64,000 bases of DNA from NCBI RefSeq assembly GCF_022965805.1, contig NW_027331510.1, positions 806,001 through 870,000 on the forward strand. The letters are read 5' to 3'. Shown piece after piece: positions 9,882 to 22,877 of this stretch; within the stretch, counting starts at the first letter, position 1; each line of letters starts with the position of its first letter. The notes beneath the pieces are model-generated. The model worked only from the letters and a program-made list of their open reading frames with translations, did not search any database and was not told the origin of the DNA. The DNA comes from Primulina eburnea (Eukaryota > Streptophyta > Magnoliopsida > Lamiales > Gesneriaceae). Position numbers and translations under genes: made by a program.

Positions 9882-12800
9882 TCAGAGCTTTATAGGACCA
9901 TGATTTACGAGCTGAACTCTGTTTCTGAGGACTATTTCCCCCAATTGTTGTACCCTCGAGGCATTCTTCCTCCATCTATTTCCTTGTGATGGTTGTACCA
10001 TTTTAGCATTCTTTACAAAACTTGTTCTGTCAACTACTTGAAGCTTCTTGTTAGTTTTGCCCCAACCACTTTCTTGTGATACTTTTTCCTTTTTGGCATC
10101 TAGGGCCTCACTGATTTGGTCCCAAACGTTCAAATCCCCAGTTTCTAAAGGAAAAGACCCAGCCAGTGTCAAATCATCGAAGCACACAAGTCAGCAACTA
10201 AATTTATAATGCCGGAAAAGAAAAATACCTGCAGAAGGGGGTACTGTTTCTTCACTCTGGTTTAGTTCTCCAGTCTCTACAAACATGACAGTGTGGCTAA
10301 GTAGACCTCTTCAACCCTAGTTAACTGGATCTTCAACCTTAAAAATGAACCGTAGTATATACCTGTGCCGGATATCTCTGTTTGTGTATTGATGCGGCTA
10401 GATGACCCTGGTTTTGAAGCTTTTTTGTTGTCCAGAGGACCCTCACTCACCAAACTAGCATCTACATTAACTGAACCTAAACTTCCATCCTTGATAATAC
10501 GGACATCAACAAGTGATGAAAAATCAATCTGCGTGAAGGATGATCCAAGAAAGAATTATTGAGAGTTGTAAAAAATGTAGGCTGGAGGGAAAAAATAATA
10601 ATCCAGATCCAAAAGGCTTACCTCCAACGAACCATCTTCTTTACAAAGAGAGTTATCTAGTGGTTCAGCTCCACCCTCATCCGCCTTCTTGGAAACAATT
10701 GGATAATCTGACGCTGGTGCCAATATTGCCTGATTGGATTCAGTATTGTAAAAAGTTACTTTTCCAACCTAGATAAAAGTAAAAGAACAGTTAGAAGAAT
10801 TGTGGTTATATGATATTTTGGAATATTTACTAAATGCACAAAAAAAATTGAGCATTACTCGATATGCTGAAATCTCTGGGGTCCAGGTTGTCGATAACTC
10901 CAGGATACGATATGCAAGGAGATCACCTTCCTGCAAAATGGGAAAAAATGCTTTTAGATTCTTCACATGTGAGATGTTATCAGCTAAAAGATCAGGCAAC
11001 ATATTCCATCTAGCCTCTATAATAATTAATACAGAGGAACTCAATACACGAGACAAGGAATCATAATCATTCTCGAAAGAATGAGAAATGAGAATCAACC
11101 TTAGGCATGCCAGGAAGAGTAGGAAGCTTCTCAAAGTCGATTTCTCCTATCGGTTGTTCCCTTGTTTCATTTGCAAATACTTTGGAATTGTCATTGTCTG
11201 GATTTTTATAGCCATTCCGTGAAGTAAATGGAGGATCGGCTAATCCCCATTTTTGGCCCTTCTTCTTGGTAGTAATCCCATTCCACTGGGTGGTTTCCTG
11301 AGAGAAAATCCCAACTTAATTAAAAAGGGAACGTGCAAAACTCTGAATGGTAAGCATCAACATAATTGTAAAGCAGGAAACCAAGAGTACGTGGCTCAGA
11401 AAAGAGTGTCACAATCTCTAGGAAAAAAATGGAATACAAATGATTAAGGTATTTAATGAAACTTGTTGAAACAGCATAAATTTATAAAGATCAAGCCATT
11501 TTCATTCTAAAGGAGGGGAGACAAGGTGGCTGCTACACCAATGTTATAACTTACAAGCAATTTCTGGATACTATGTATACGTGATCTCCCTTATTTATCT
11601 CAACCAAGCCTTGTACCATCCTCACAAGAGGTTGAGACAAGAATGGATCTCACATTTCCTAGCTTTACAACGGATCATTTCCAATAAGTAAACCACAAAT
11701 GTTTTAAGTGTCTAAAAGAACGATTTTTTGGTAAAATATTTGTTTCCATTTACATTAATGGGACAATGTGATCCTCAAATATTCGATATTTAATTTCACT
11801 GTATTTGAGAGCTTATAAGGCCAATTTTAGATTGTAGCAAAATGTTATTCCTTGTTGGCATTATCCAATAACCTGAATAGGTGTTTGAGATAGCTGAAGT
11901 TTGAATATTGCCGAGCTTGAGCTTTTCCCTGATCATTTGAAGCTCGTGAGCCAACTCCTGGGCCCTTTATTAATATTGACTTTTATTAATATTGAATATT
12001 ATTGTAATATAATAATGTGAAGCCTTATTTGAACTAAATTCAAAGCAGATCAAGCTTGAGTTCAAGTTTGAAAATTCATGAGCTCTGATAAAGGCCCAAA
12101 AATTTAGAATAGCTCATTCACAACCCCCAATCCCCCCACCCCCTCCCCAAAAAAAAAAAGCTTGAGTACACCTGCTAGAACCAGAGGAGCACCTAGGGCA
12201 CCAAATTGCGGAATGGTGGTCGCAAGGAGTTGTTAATGAAACCAATACACTATAGAAATCTTTTCACAATACGTGACTGCAAATCAAGAAGGGATGCGAA
12301 AAATCTAGAAGACATACCAAAGTTGGCTGGACATCTTGTTCTGCTGAAAAATAAAATTCAGGCATCATATATTCAGAGAAATATGGCATGGTGAAAATAG
12401 AAATAGAATGACCTTAAAGAATATTATAAATTTGTCCTCAGGAGCAGTCACATAACAGTGTTCTACAATTTCTTCCACTGGCAAATCAGTAGATTAGGTG
12501 CACGAAAATGGAATAGGAAGGAAAATCAACTTATTCATTGCGTTAAGCTATAATAAAAACCATAACATCACTATGCGCCAAATACCTTACAAGGTCAGCG
12601 ACCATGATGTTTCAGTCAGCCATGATTAATTTCAGTAAACCAAGATTCTGTTAATTTCTTATTGTTGGAATCAAAGATTTAGAATTTATTAAAATCAACA
12701 ACTCACCACACATATAGACAGTAAATATTCACAGACAGAGATTGCGACCTTTTTGAAAAGGTTCAAAGCGGATATGTCCTGGCCTTATTACAATGGGAAC

Positions 12801-15800
12801 AACTTCATGCTCCTCATCACTTTCCAGAATCGACTGCTTAGCTGTGTCTCCATTTTGATTTGGCATTTCATGAGCATCCTCATCATTATGTGTTGGCTGT
12901 TCACATGCATCATCATTATTTTGAGTCGGCTGCTCGTGCATATCACCATTGATCCGAGTGATGTGCTCATGTACATCACTATCATTATTTTGATTTGGAT
13001 GTTCATGAAGCCAACTAGATTGATTCTGTTGCCATTTTTTGCCACTAAGAGGATTATTTTGAGGGATTGCTTCCAACATAGCTGCACATTTAAGACTTCA
13101 CTTTAATACCAATGACATGCAAGGTTGTCAAAGTCAGTATTAAGTAAATAAGACTACTCACCAATCCCTTTGGTAGGCCATCCACCATATTACATTCAGA
13201 AAGCGCTTGGTGTTTTTTCCACTTTTGCTGTAAGATCGAGGCACTCAGTTTTTAACACCAAAAAAGTGGTGGGGGCCGAGAAAAGTGTGATCACTTACAA
13301 GTCCTTTTGATTGGCCATCGACCTTTTTCCTTTCAGCGTTAGCTTGGTCCTCTTTCCAATTTCGCTGCAAAATTAAGCCAGTCATATCCAACATACTTTG
13401 AATTACTGGTACAAGTGAACTCTTAAGTTATGTATTTGACAGCTTACAAGACCCTCTGATTCGCAGACTGCATTTTTCTTTTGTATATTTGCCATTTCCC
13501 TCATCCATCCCCTTTTCGCATATTTCCGCCTGGCACTTCTACTTGGAACCTGCACATGCACATAGTAAATACATTCAGATTCTGGCTTATCGTGGAAAAT
13601 AGAACACAATCAAGCAGTATAGTCGATGGTGAACCGATTCAAAATCGCAGTTGGGTCACAAAAAAATAAAATTTTAATCACATGCATCATGCATCCTAAG
13701 AGATAAATCACAAGGATGAAAATTGAAAGTGCAGAACAGTTCACATCGAAACAATTAGGAAATGAATCAAGGAAAGCTAAAAGTACATGCTGGGTTCAGT
13801 GAAAGGGGTTTTCAAGAGAGAAGCAGATTTTTTATTCACACAAAACTCCTAAATTATATGATTCTTGGAAGGAATCATCATGCTGTGCTCTTGGAATCAT
13901 CATAAGTCATAACAACTGGTACCAACCAGATAGAAGAACTACACCATTCAACACTTTGTTCTCTAAAAGCTACAACATAACGAAATAAAGATCACTTTAC
14001 AGCTAATAGGAGATAACCTTTTTAGTTTCCTTTGAGGCAATTTTGGTATCCTCAATTGCCTTGTCATTCTTTTGAACTTCACCATTTCTAGAAATGTTAT
14101 AGCAGAACAAAGATATGAGAAATTCTATAAAAAAGAGATGGTATAAACAATAAGGCTACGGATAGAGATGGATTGTGTACATCGAAGTTAATGGAAAAGA
14201 AAAGAGGATGAGACTATTCTGAACTTGGGATTTAAAATTAGTCTGATATAATAACTTTAATAAAAAAACTCTAGGAATTTAAAAGGCTATGGATTAACTG
14301 ACCGCTTCATGCCATCCACAGGCAAATCACTCTTGTCAAGTGGGGCAGGACTTTCCTCATTGTTTTCCATGTTATCTTTGGCATCATAATCAGTTTTTTC
14401 CTCCTTTTGAGAAAGGCTTTTCTGTATTGTAAGGACTCCCTGATGAGAGTTTTCGATTTTTTCTATGTGAACATTGTCAGCAACAATCTGAGAGGCCTTA
14501 GCCCGCTGTTTCTTCCTCCTATGTTGAAAAGAAAAGGAAGGTGTATGAATTTCAACAGAACCATGCAGAGTAAAGAGTGTGATCAGAACTAAAGCCATGC
14601 CTGTTTGTGTAAAATTAATGCAAGGGAAAGAGCAGGTACTTAGAGCCTTGGAGTTTCACTGATGCTTTCCTTTTTCGATTTCTTGGATCAGCATTTCCAC
14701 CAGAAGGACCTTCCATATCTTCCAAAACATTTTCATCTTCCTCGTCATATTCAACTTCAGGGTCATCATCACTCTCAGAACCTCCTTTTTCTTTCTCAAA
14801 TTCCTCACTTGCCAAAAGCAAGACACCATTTGGCACATAATGATTCTCCATGGCTCTCAGTTCCTCAAAAGCATCAGCGTTATCATTTCCCTTGATAGAT
14901 AAAATTTCTCTCCTCTTCCTGACTCTAATTCCACACATGCAACAGTAAAAATCATAATCATATCTTCTGCATTTCTGATTGCAAAACACCTTTTGAACTA
15001 ACCTGATAATTTCATTAACATTCAAAAGGAAAGTTGATTCAAATGATGGCAACCCAAAGCCAGACATCTGAAAGAAATATTAAGAAACAACGAGACCAAA
15101 AAGTATCGTAAAAAATATCCTCTGCATATAAAATGTGAGCGTCATTTCAAACTCATAATTGAAATACTAAAAAACCAAATATAAAACGAAGTATTTTGTT
15201 TCTTTAAGCTTAATTATAATCACCATTTTCAGTAAGGAAGGTCAATTCTTGTGAAGAAAACGGCTGGATGTAAGCTGTTTCCTTACCACGTCACATCCAG
15301 AATCCAAATAATTAACTCTTTTCCAAGATAAAAAGTACTTAAACTAAAAAATATAGGCAACGAATCAACAAAACGACCAGGATAACCTGAAGGACATAGA
15401 AAGAATTTTGGAAAGAATAGGGAAAAACAAAAGCATATATGAATCGCAACAAAATTATCATAAACCAAAGCCGGAGCTATTAAATTATTTGGCAAACCAA
15501 AAAAACATGCATGTAAAAGAATTTTACATGTATGAATTAACTCTATAGCAGGAAGTGGAATATACACATCTACACACTACGCTAAACAATAAAATCAAGA
15601 GAGAGACAGCACATTCTTGCTCGGTTTGCGCAAAATCTTTCAAACCAAAAGATTATTCAGTAGACATCCACACCAATTAAGAGCAAAAGTAAATCATAAG
15701 ATCACGTTCCTGGTGTCAAATCAAAAGCAGAAACTTGTGAGCTGCCGATCCCATAAATCCTGAGCGTGAATTGCATACATGGATTAAACAAATATATAAA

Positions 15801-16050
15801 CAAAGCGTGGGGATTTTTTTAAAAAACAATTTACCGAAAGGAGAAGGCCATGAGGGCAAGATTGGTGGAGCCGGAAAGCCTGGAGCAGATGCGAGGCAAC
15901 ATCGGAAACGGTGACGTGTTGGCGCGGTTTCAACAGTACCCAGCTCCGATTCAAGCCCTCTAACTTCTGGGGTTCGCTCAGTATGTCATCATCTTCAAAA
16001 CCAGTCGGATTCTCTTGGTGTCCTCCATAGCCCAGAGCTAATTCTTCCAA
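9882..16050 (-). CDS. Coilin homologue, copy 1
   Basis: Coilin scaffolds Cajal bodies, where snRNPs and snoRNPs mature. The ATG is at 16048-16050. Exon 1 (16050-15835) codes the N-terminal self-association domain (KLEGLNRSWVLLKPRQHVTV, CPHGLLLS). Exon 2 (15067-15003) continues it (FGLPSFESTFLL). Exons 14924-14640 and 14518-14303 are acidic then basic. Exons 14087-14018, 13549-13448, 13364-13299 and 13227-13162 follow. Exon 9 (13081 to about 12735) is His/Asn/Gln-rich and ends VPIVIRPGHIRFEP. The Tudor-like part is in 11297-11100 (QWNGITTKKKGQKWG), 10930-10859 (AYRILELSTTWTPEISAYR), 10768-10622 and 10528-10363. Exons 10276-10229 and 10144-9882 finish the gene. Exons between 12735 and 11300 are unresolved. 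Phase mismatches at exons 8/9 and near the C terminus leave functionality open. Confidence 0.82.
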
Positions 16051-17835
16051 TGCTCACTCAATTCTAGGAATTTGATTTCTCTTTTTATGGTTCGCTCTAC
16101 ACCATTCAGATTATATAGTAATTGATACTAATTAGCCATATTTTAAGGTTCTGTGCTTTTAAGTTTTTAACTTCTCTCTTGTTTCTTTTCTTTCGTTATA
16201 ATATTTATTGTGGCTGCTATTTTAATAGCAATATACAGTTTTGTGACAAACTTATTATTAAGCTAAATGAAGTATTGCAGCGTAAAAATTTATCATTGCC
16301 AATGTGAAACGATTTGGGCATCTCGATTGAATCCTACAAGATCGAGCTGACAATAAACTTTGCTAGCATCTTCCAGCCCCATGCAAAACGTAACTGATTT
16401 GGCTTCTTTTTTTTTTGTTCCATGATGGTGGTAGTCAAACAACCAAGAAACTTCATAATTGTGATACATTAATGTTAATGGAAACGACACTTTTTGCATC
16501 ATTATTTGTGTTGACATTCATATTTTTCCAATAAACAAAATTACTAAGTTATGGCAATTGGCAACGTCGTAGGGAGTGTAAAAAATGAGAAAATTATCGC
16601 TTCATTCCCTTGCAGTCTTGAAACCGGTCTCATAGACCCCTGCAAGCGACAAATGAGTATATGTCAGCCACAATGAATTACAGCAGGAAGAGCCCACAAT
16701 TGAAGAATAGAATGATATAATACTAGAAACTGAAGTAGAAGTGTAAAACAGTAAGTATGGATTCTGTCTCCCTACTTTATTTTACCAGGAACTTTGAACA
16801 GCTTGAACTAGGGACAAAATTATACATTTGTCGATCCATGAGAAGATTTGTGATTAACTGTGGAGAGCGGCCGAGACACCGTGAAAACACTGGTGATCAA
16901 TGAGAAGATTAATAGTAGAGGAGCAAGAAAATATAAGTGGAAATTGGATCTCAACCTTCCCATGTTGGTATGTTTTTGGATCAAGAGTACTGAGGGTGGA
17001 TTACATGCGCATGCATGTTATGTATGATATTTATATTGCTAATGGTCCCATAAAAAGAACTACTTAACTTTGTTAATCATCATCGTATATGTCTAAGAAT
17101 TAAATTAATTAATGAAACGACTCCAATTAATTATTTGTATAATTCTCTAGCACATTTTCTACGTTTTTAATAAAGTAGAAGACATGCATGATTGATGTTT
17201 GGTAACACGTCAAGAAATATAACGTGGAAAGATTGTGAAAGCTCATTTCATGCTTAAAAATTAAAATTAGAAAAATGAAATATACCACGCATCACTTTTG
17301 TGATAATACTTACAAGCAATGTATCTATATAAATCATAAAAAGCATTATTAACCAACCTTGAAAAATATAATAATTTAAAAAAATTCAAATATATATATA
17401 TACATCTACTATTTTATATCTGTATTAGCGAGACGAATCATTCATATTCATATTTATAATTTTGATATAAAAACTGATTTAAGATTAGTTTGATGAACCA
17501 TGATAAAAATAAAAATAAAAATTTTACGTAAGTTTGAAATTGTTTATTCCCGATGATATTTGTGATTGAAATTTAAAAATAAAAGGTCCCCTACATGTGC
17601 GTGTTTGAGAAATAAATTAGATTAATGTCAGGGAAACAATTTAGCCTCCTCCTCCTCCTCCTAGCTCTGGTATCCCCGACTGTCTCACCTGTGCAGACAT
17701 TTGTCTTCTCCAGCGACCTTTTTGTTTGCAAAAGTAAATCTTTTCTTGTGGGAAAATGTAGCTTCTCTTTCCTTTCTCGTAGATTTTTTTTCTTTTTATT
17801 ATTGGAAAGAAGAAGAGAGACGCGCACTCTGGATG
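16051..17835. promoter_or_regulatory. Divergent coilin/GLE1 intergenic region
   Basis: About 1.8 kb between the start of coilin (leftward) and GLE1 (rightward), so it should hold both promoters and 5' leaders. It is AT-rich (17100-17580), with a CTC-repeat and pyrimidine-rich stretch at 17643-17800 close to the GLE1 start. The same region in unit 2 is split by the Tekay-type element at the position equivalent to 16751. No individual promoter element can be fixed with confidence. Confidence 0.55.
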
Positions 17836-20800
17836 ATGGTGTTGTCAAAATTCAGGGGAGCCGTTAATTTGGAACTTCGATGTCCACCACATATTAATGG
17901 AATGACGGAGGATCCACAACCTGATTGGAACTTTGACAACTTACTATCAGAGCTTGATACGATTGAAAAGAAGCTCATCGCGAATTTAGATCTTCCTGTA
18001 CCTTTTGACAAGAAACAGCCTAGGTAAATTTTTTATTTTGCTTCATTATATGAAGTTTATTGGTGATAACTTTGTTTTACTCATTCAGAAACTTGAGAGC
18101 TTCAAAGAAGAATTATTGCAGCACAGGAGGATTTGTGATGCATGTGTCAGATCATGGATTGGGTTTTTCTGATAGTGACACTGAAGAAGAGGTTGTTAAC
18201 ACATCCATGTTTTCAGGCAGAAGATTTGGTTTCGATGAATTCTATATGAGGTTTGTACTTGACTACTTATCAAATAAGAAATAAGTGAAATACTTGAAGT
18301 GCAAATCACTCATTACGAAGTATTATCTCCATATTCCGTCTTATTGTTTTCGTAGTTTTTGTTATGAGGCCATCTTCCTCTCCTTGTAAGTGAAAAATTG
18401 AATCATTTGTCTTTCTCATATCTATCACTATGTGAATGAGATGGAAATATTATCATAGAGTGAATTTCGGAATGATTTATTAAACAATAAACATTACCAT
18501 GTTGATTACTCCATTGTATGAAATACAATTTTTTTCTGGTAAAATTCTTGTTGTTTCTGCAAGGACTTATTTTTTCGATTAATAGGCTTGTTGGATTAAA
18601 TACTCATTATTTTCCCTTCATGATTAACAAGTTGACATGTTCTTTAATTCTTAGTGTACACCAGGTTGTTGATCACCCTTTTTTTTGCTTGCAGTGATGA
18701 TTCTGATTATGAGTTGTCTGTTGATGCTCAATGTCATTTGATGGATAAAGTGGGATTAGCAGAAGGTGCACTCCATGAGCTAAATCATGAATTTCAGCTT
18801 TATGTTTCGGTGAGTAGACATACTTGATGTGTGTGTGATGATTTGAGAAAAGGATATCAACGAGGTTAACAACTCTGAACTCTCTTTTTCCATCAACTCT
18901 AATTTTCATGATGGATTAGTGCGTGTTTGATCTTAATTTTTTCATTTATTCTTTTAACATCATGGGACTAATAGTTGTTGACCTTTCTTCTCATTTTTCT
19001 GACAACAGGAGGAAGTGAGAAATAAAATATCAATCTTAGAGACAAATTTGGTTACGGAGAATGAGAAGTTTGCTTGTGAAATTGCTAATATCGATAAGCA
19101 TAAAAGAACACAGCAAGAGAGGGGGCGAAAATTTGATTTGCAGTATCAACGTACAATGTACGACCTTTTAAATTGCATACCTCGACTCTTAATTTTCGTT
19201 ATGTTTCCTATATTTAAATGTTGAAATGGGTTTGAGACCCGACATATTTTATGTATGCTATGAAGATGTTCTTTCTTTTAGCAACTTCCTTTGGAGTTTC
19301 TCCTATAATAAGTGGCTGCTTGAAAGCCAATGTGGAAACTCTTCCTTTTGAAAAATCTTGTATCTGTAGTTGTACTACCTGATAACTCATAGTATCTATT
19401 GGTAATGGGAAGTAACACTTATCTTGTAATTGACTACCTGACAAAACTCATCAGATTTGTTACTGTTTTGAGATTATAAAGTTCCATGACACTTGTGACA
19501 ATTGGAAGGTCATTAAGGTGTACATATATGATTGGCATATGAATTCAATTTATCTGAAAATTGTTTAAACTATCTATGATCTACATCTCAATTATGATGA
19601 ACTTGATATGATTTTTCACGGCTCAGAAATTCTTTCAAGTGTTTAGCGAGGCTTTCAAGGTTGAGTTCCTATTATGTCTACTCCGATAATTTGAATAGAA
19701 TGAGAATACTGTGGTTAAGACTTTATTGAATTATGGCAGTGCAGAAGCACTTGATAATCACCTTACAGCTGTACAAAGAGATCATGAGCACATATCACAA
19801 CTAGAAGAGAAAAGAATAAGAGACGACGCAGCTCGTGAAGAGGCTAAATGGAAAGAGAAGGCTCTCATAGAAGAAAAAATACGTCAAGAAATGATCAAAG
19901 TTGAAGAAGAGGTTCTTTCCGCACCTATATCATTTAAATATTTTTTGTATCTAAACATGATGTATGCTTATTGGCGTTCATCGTCTATATAATTCTTTTA
20001 TTTCTTTTTCTGTTACGGCAACTAGACAATCTTATCTCAAATTAAGACAGCCCTTACTGTAATAGAAAAATGATTCTATTGAATTCATAAATATTTTCAT
20101 GAGCCTTTGGGAATTTGTTTTTCCCCCGTGGAAATGAGGCAGATGTGACAGACATTCATATATGTATGGTTTTTCTGTCCATTACTTCTTATGTACAAAC
20201 ATAAAAACGAGAACAAACTTTTAATTGATGAAAAATCTTCAGATATCCCAGCATGGTATTGTCTTCCGTATCTTACTGTCATGTTGTGTATGCATCTATC
20301 TGAAAGTTTCCAACCATTGGAAAATTGCTCAGAAAGAAATTGTTTCTAAATTATACACCAAATGATGGATGATCCATTTCATGCATTCGATTTGCCAAGA
20401 AAAACAGTTGTAGCTATGTGAATATGCATCCATCGTCCACGATTTGTTTTGTATCTTAATAACTGTTTTTTTGTCTGGTATTTTTGGATCAATGTAGGCT
20501 AGGTTACAAGCTGAGACAGCTGAAATGGCTGAAGTGGCTGCCGAAGCTGAGAAGCAGTATGTTGAAGAAAAGAAGCAAGCTGATGAAGCAGCTGCAACCA
20601 AAAATGCTGTTGAAACTTTAAGAAATGGTGTTCTCATGGTACTGGATTATTCGAAGAAAACTCTTGGGCAGGTTGCGGCTACAGTGTCTAACGATAAGAA
20701 ACGGGTTCCATTATCAGGTATTTGGGGACTTTGTTATGTTGATAAATAAGAATTTTCATTTTGTCCCCCATTCTAATATGAAGTTTGACTGAGTCTATTT

Positions 20801-22877
20801 GACAGAAAGACATATGACCAGAACTTCAAAAAATGCTTTAGAATTGGAGGATAAAAGACTACAGATTTATGAAAAGTTGACGTCTGAAAATGAGGCTATT
20901 AAAGGAAGTTCTAATCAGGTAAATCATTATGGATTATTCGAATTTCAAATTCTTAGATTACTGTATTGTACATTTAAATATCTTAACAGGTTTATAGAAT
21001 CATTTGTCCAAAATAAGTAAGGCACATAAGGTGGTCGCAACTCTGAAAAGATCACTGCATGCTAGAGTAAATTGTGTTTGGTGGTTCTTAGGATTCATTA
21101 TATGTCTGTGATGTTGTTCATGAGCACAATTTCAATGATATGACATTTATGAACCACAATTGTCTGTCCAATCCAGGGTAAGCGAAGAACTGGACAGAAT
21201 TTCAATAGGCTGATTAAAACCATCTCTGCTACTGTAGAAAATGTCAGGTCAGTAAACCAATAAGTCTTTCAGTTAGTTGTTCAATAGCTTTTATTTTCTT
21301 CTGATAAAATATCTTATGTTATGTGTGAATTACACATTTTTGTTTTTTTTTTCAACAAAACAAAAGCAGATGAGTTGGTCAATATAATCAGCAGTCCGGA
21401 ATATCCTCAGTCCCTCAGTATCCTGTCCTTCGCAGAAAAGGTACTGTTATTATCACTTGAAGGAGTTATGTGTTTTCATTTATTTGTTTGAATATATAAG
21501 AGATTTGATATTTAGTATATTTAGGAGGAAGAAAATTACATCGTCATGCTCAGAGAATGTCTGATAAATGTGTGTTTACTGAGGGAGTCGTGATGTTTAC
21601 AGGTGGTCTTCAACTGTGAAAGTTCTCAAAAGAGCGACGGATTTATTTTTTCCTGTAGTCGTGTCATTGTTCTCGTCACCTCCAAGGTAAACTCTGCTGT
21701 GAAGAATTCCATTGCCACTTATTATCTAATGATTCTAGTTAGTTATTATGAAATCAATTGTTCGCTACAAAGTCCTTTTATGTTCTCTTCTTTTTTGTAA
21801 GACAATTCATCTTTGTGTCTGGATTTGTATGCTCGTGTCCATTGAAGCAGCAATTCAACATGTTGATCCTTGAAAATATGTTGTTTGTTAACTTTTTTCA
21901 TTGAATACAGATTCCATTAGCTTTGGACATTCTCTTGGCGGAGTTGAACAGAGTCTGCATGTACACTGTGCCCAAATTTGTAGAATACTCTCCGGTAATA
22001 AATCTAATTCGGTGTTTTAAGCATTTGTTTTTTGTGTGTTTTCTATTTTTCTTTCTTATGGTTTTCTGATGTAAAAGTATGGGCAGTTTCATTTAATTTT
22101 AAAGTTCTCTTCAAGAGTCATATGAAATTATTGGACTCGTTCAGAAACATTCTTGTTCTCTTTTGGCTTTTTGACAGAACTGCTGTAAATTGTTACCATA
22201 TTTATGTTATATGTAACAGGTATATTTTCAAACCAGAGAAGCTTATTTCAAAGTTATTGGCTACAAGGAAATGGATGAAAAGATCGAGAGCACTGATAGT
22301 TATGTAGAGAGGATGAGTTCAATCATGAGACTCTATGGAGCTTTAGTGCAGGTTTGGTGCTCCATCTCTACTTGAGTTTTTAACCAAAATCTTCCAATGC
22401 ATTTTACTGGTATGATACAAGCCTGAGTTCTGATAGTCTTGTTTTGACAGACTGAAATTGGTGGCTTTCAGAATCTCCATGGACTTAACGAAGGTTGGGC
22501 ATGGCTTGCAAGTTTTCTAAATTCTCTTCCGGCTAATCTTTATACCGCAGTTGCACTTCAACATTTTCTTGAAGTAAGCTGGCATTTGCCTTTTCACATT
22601 TTTTTATATTTGATGCATAAGTAAGAAGTCATTTACGAATGTCCAGATGTCTGGATATGCCCTTTACCGAAGATACAGAAATCAATTTGACAAGTTGCTG
22701 AGGATTATTGCCCGAGACTTCCTCAAAGCACTAAAAGAAGGCAATTCGGATTCAGTAAATGCCAAGCTGATCAAGGTGAAAACGTCTATCATTAATTACA
22801 TAGAATCAAGCCAGTTCAAGAAGGAACCAGAAGGATTGCAACTGAGAGACCATTTGGATTCGAATGATTTTTTTTGA
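17836..22877 (+). CDS. GLE1: GLE1 homologue copy 2, all 14 exons, damaged exon 9 acceptor
   Basis: mRNA-export factor that activates DBP5/LOS4 on the cytoplasmic face of the nuclear pore. Exons: 17836-18023, 18089-18250, 18695-18809, 19009-19157, 19740-19911, 20498-20717, 20806-20918, 21177-21247, 21359-21440, 21603-21686, 21911-21994, 22220-22351, 22451-22573 and 22647-22877. All phases agree and give 641 residues. The N terminus has the plant motif DPQPDWNFDNLLSEL, residues about 155-340 form a charged coiled coil (HLTAVQRDHEHISQLEEKRI), and the GLE1 domain follows (IMRLYGALVQ, GLNEGWAWLASFLNSLPANL). The start could equally be the adjacent ATG at 17833. The acceptor before exon 9 reads CAACAA rather than CAACAG; the first downstream AG gives a stop near residue 398, while a TCAG at 21388-21391 would delete 11 residues in frame. 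Confidence 0.85.

Larger units (their letters stand above)
3376..21110. repeat. Segmental repeat unit 1 (about 17.7 kb)
   Basis: First unit of the head-to-tail array, phased to start at the retrotransposon boundary in GLE1 intron 7. Bases from 3376 align with those from 21111 and 46200 in the same order and orientation through GLE1 3' exons, RGLG, coilin, intergenic region and GLE1 5' exons. Sequence from 3376 to about 7330 differs from unit 2 at roughly 1-2% of positions. From there on only scattered single differences are visible over more than 9 kb. Confidence 0.95.

Noticed and set aside
12753..13106. Plus-strand 117-codon open frame
   Set aside because: It is antisense to the repeat-rich coilin exon 9. 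Its hydrophobic look follows from the complementary strand of His/Asn/Gln codons.
14615..14923. Possible C2C2 zinc finger (YCCMCG) upstream of coilin exon 3
   Set aside because: The cysteine text lies in intron sequence before the acceptor at 14924. The in-phase exon starts with VRKRREIL.
16293..16640. Minus-strand open frames in the coilin/GLE1 intergenic region, including text like GVYETGFKTARE
   Set aside because: Short, no recognised family, no clear splice context. Could be a relic, but cannot be supported.
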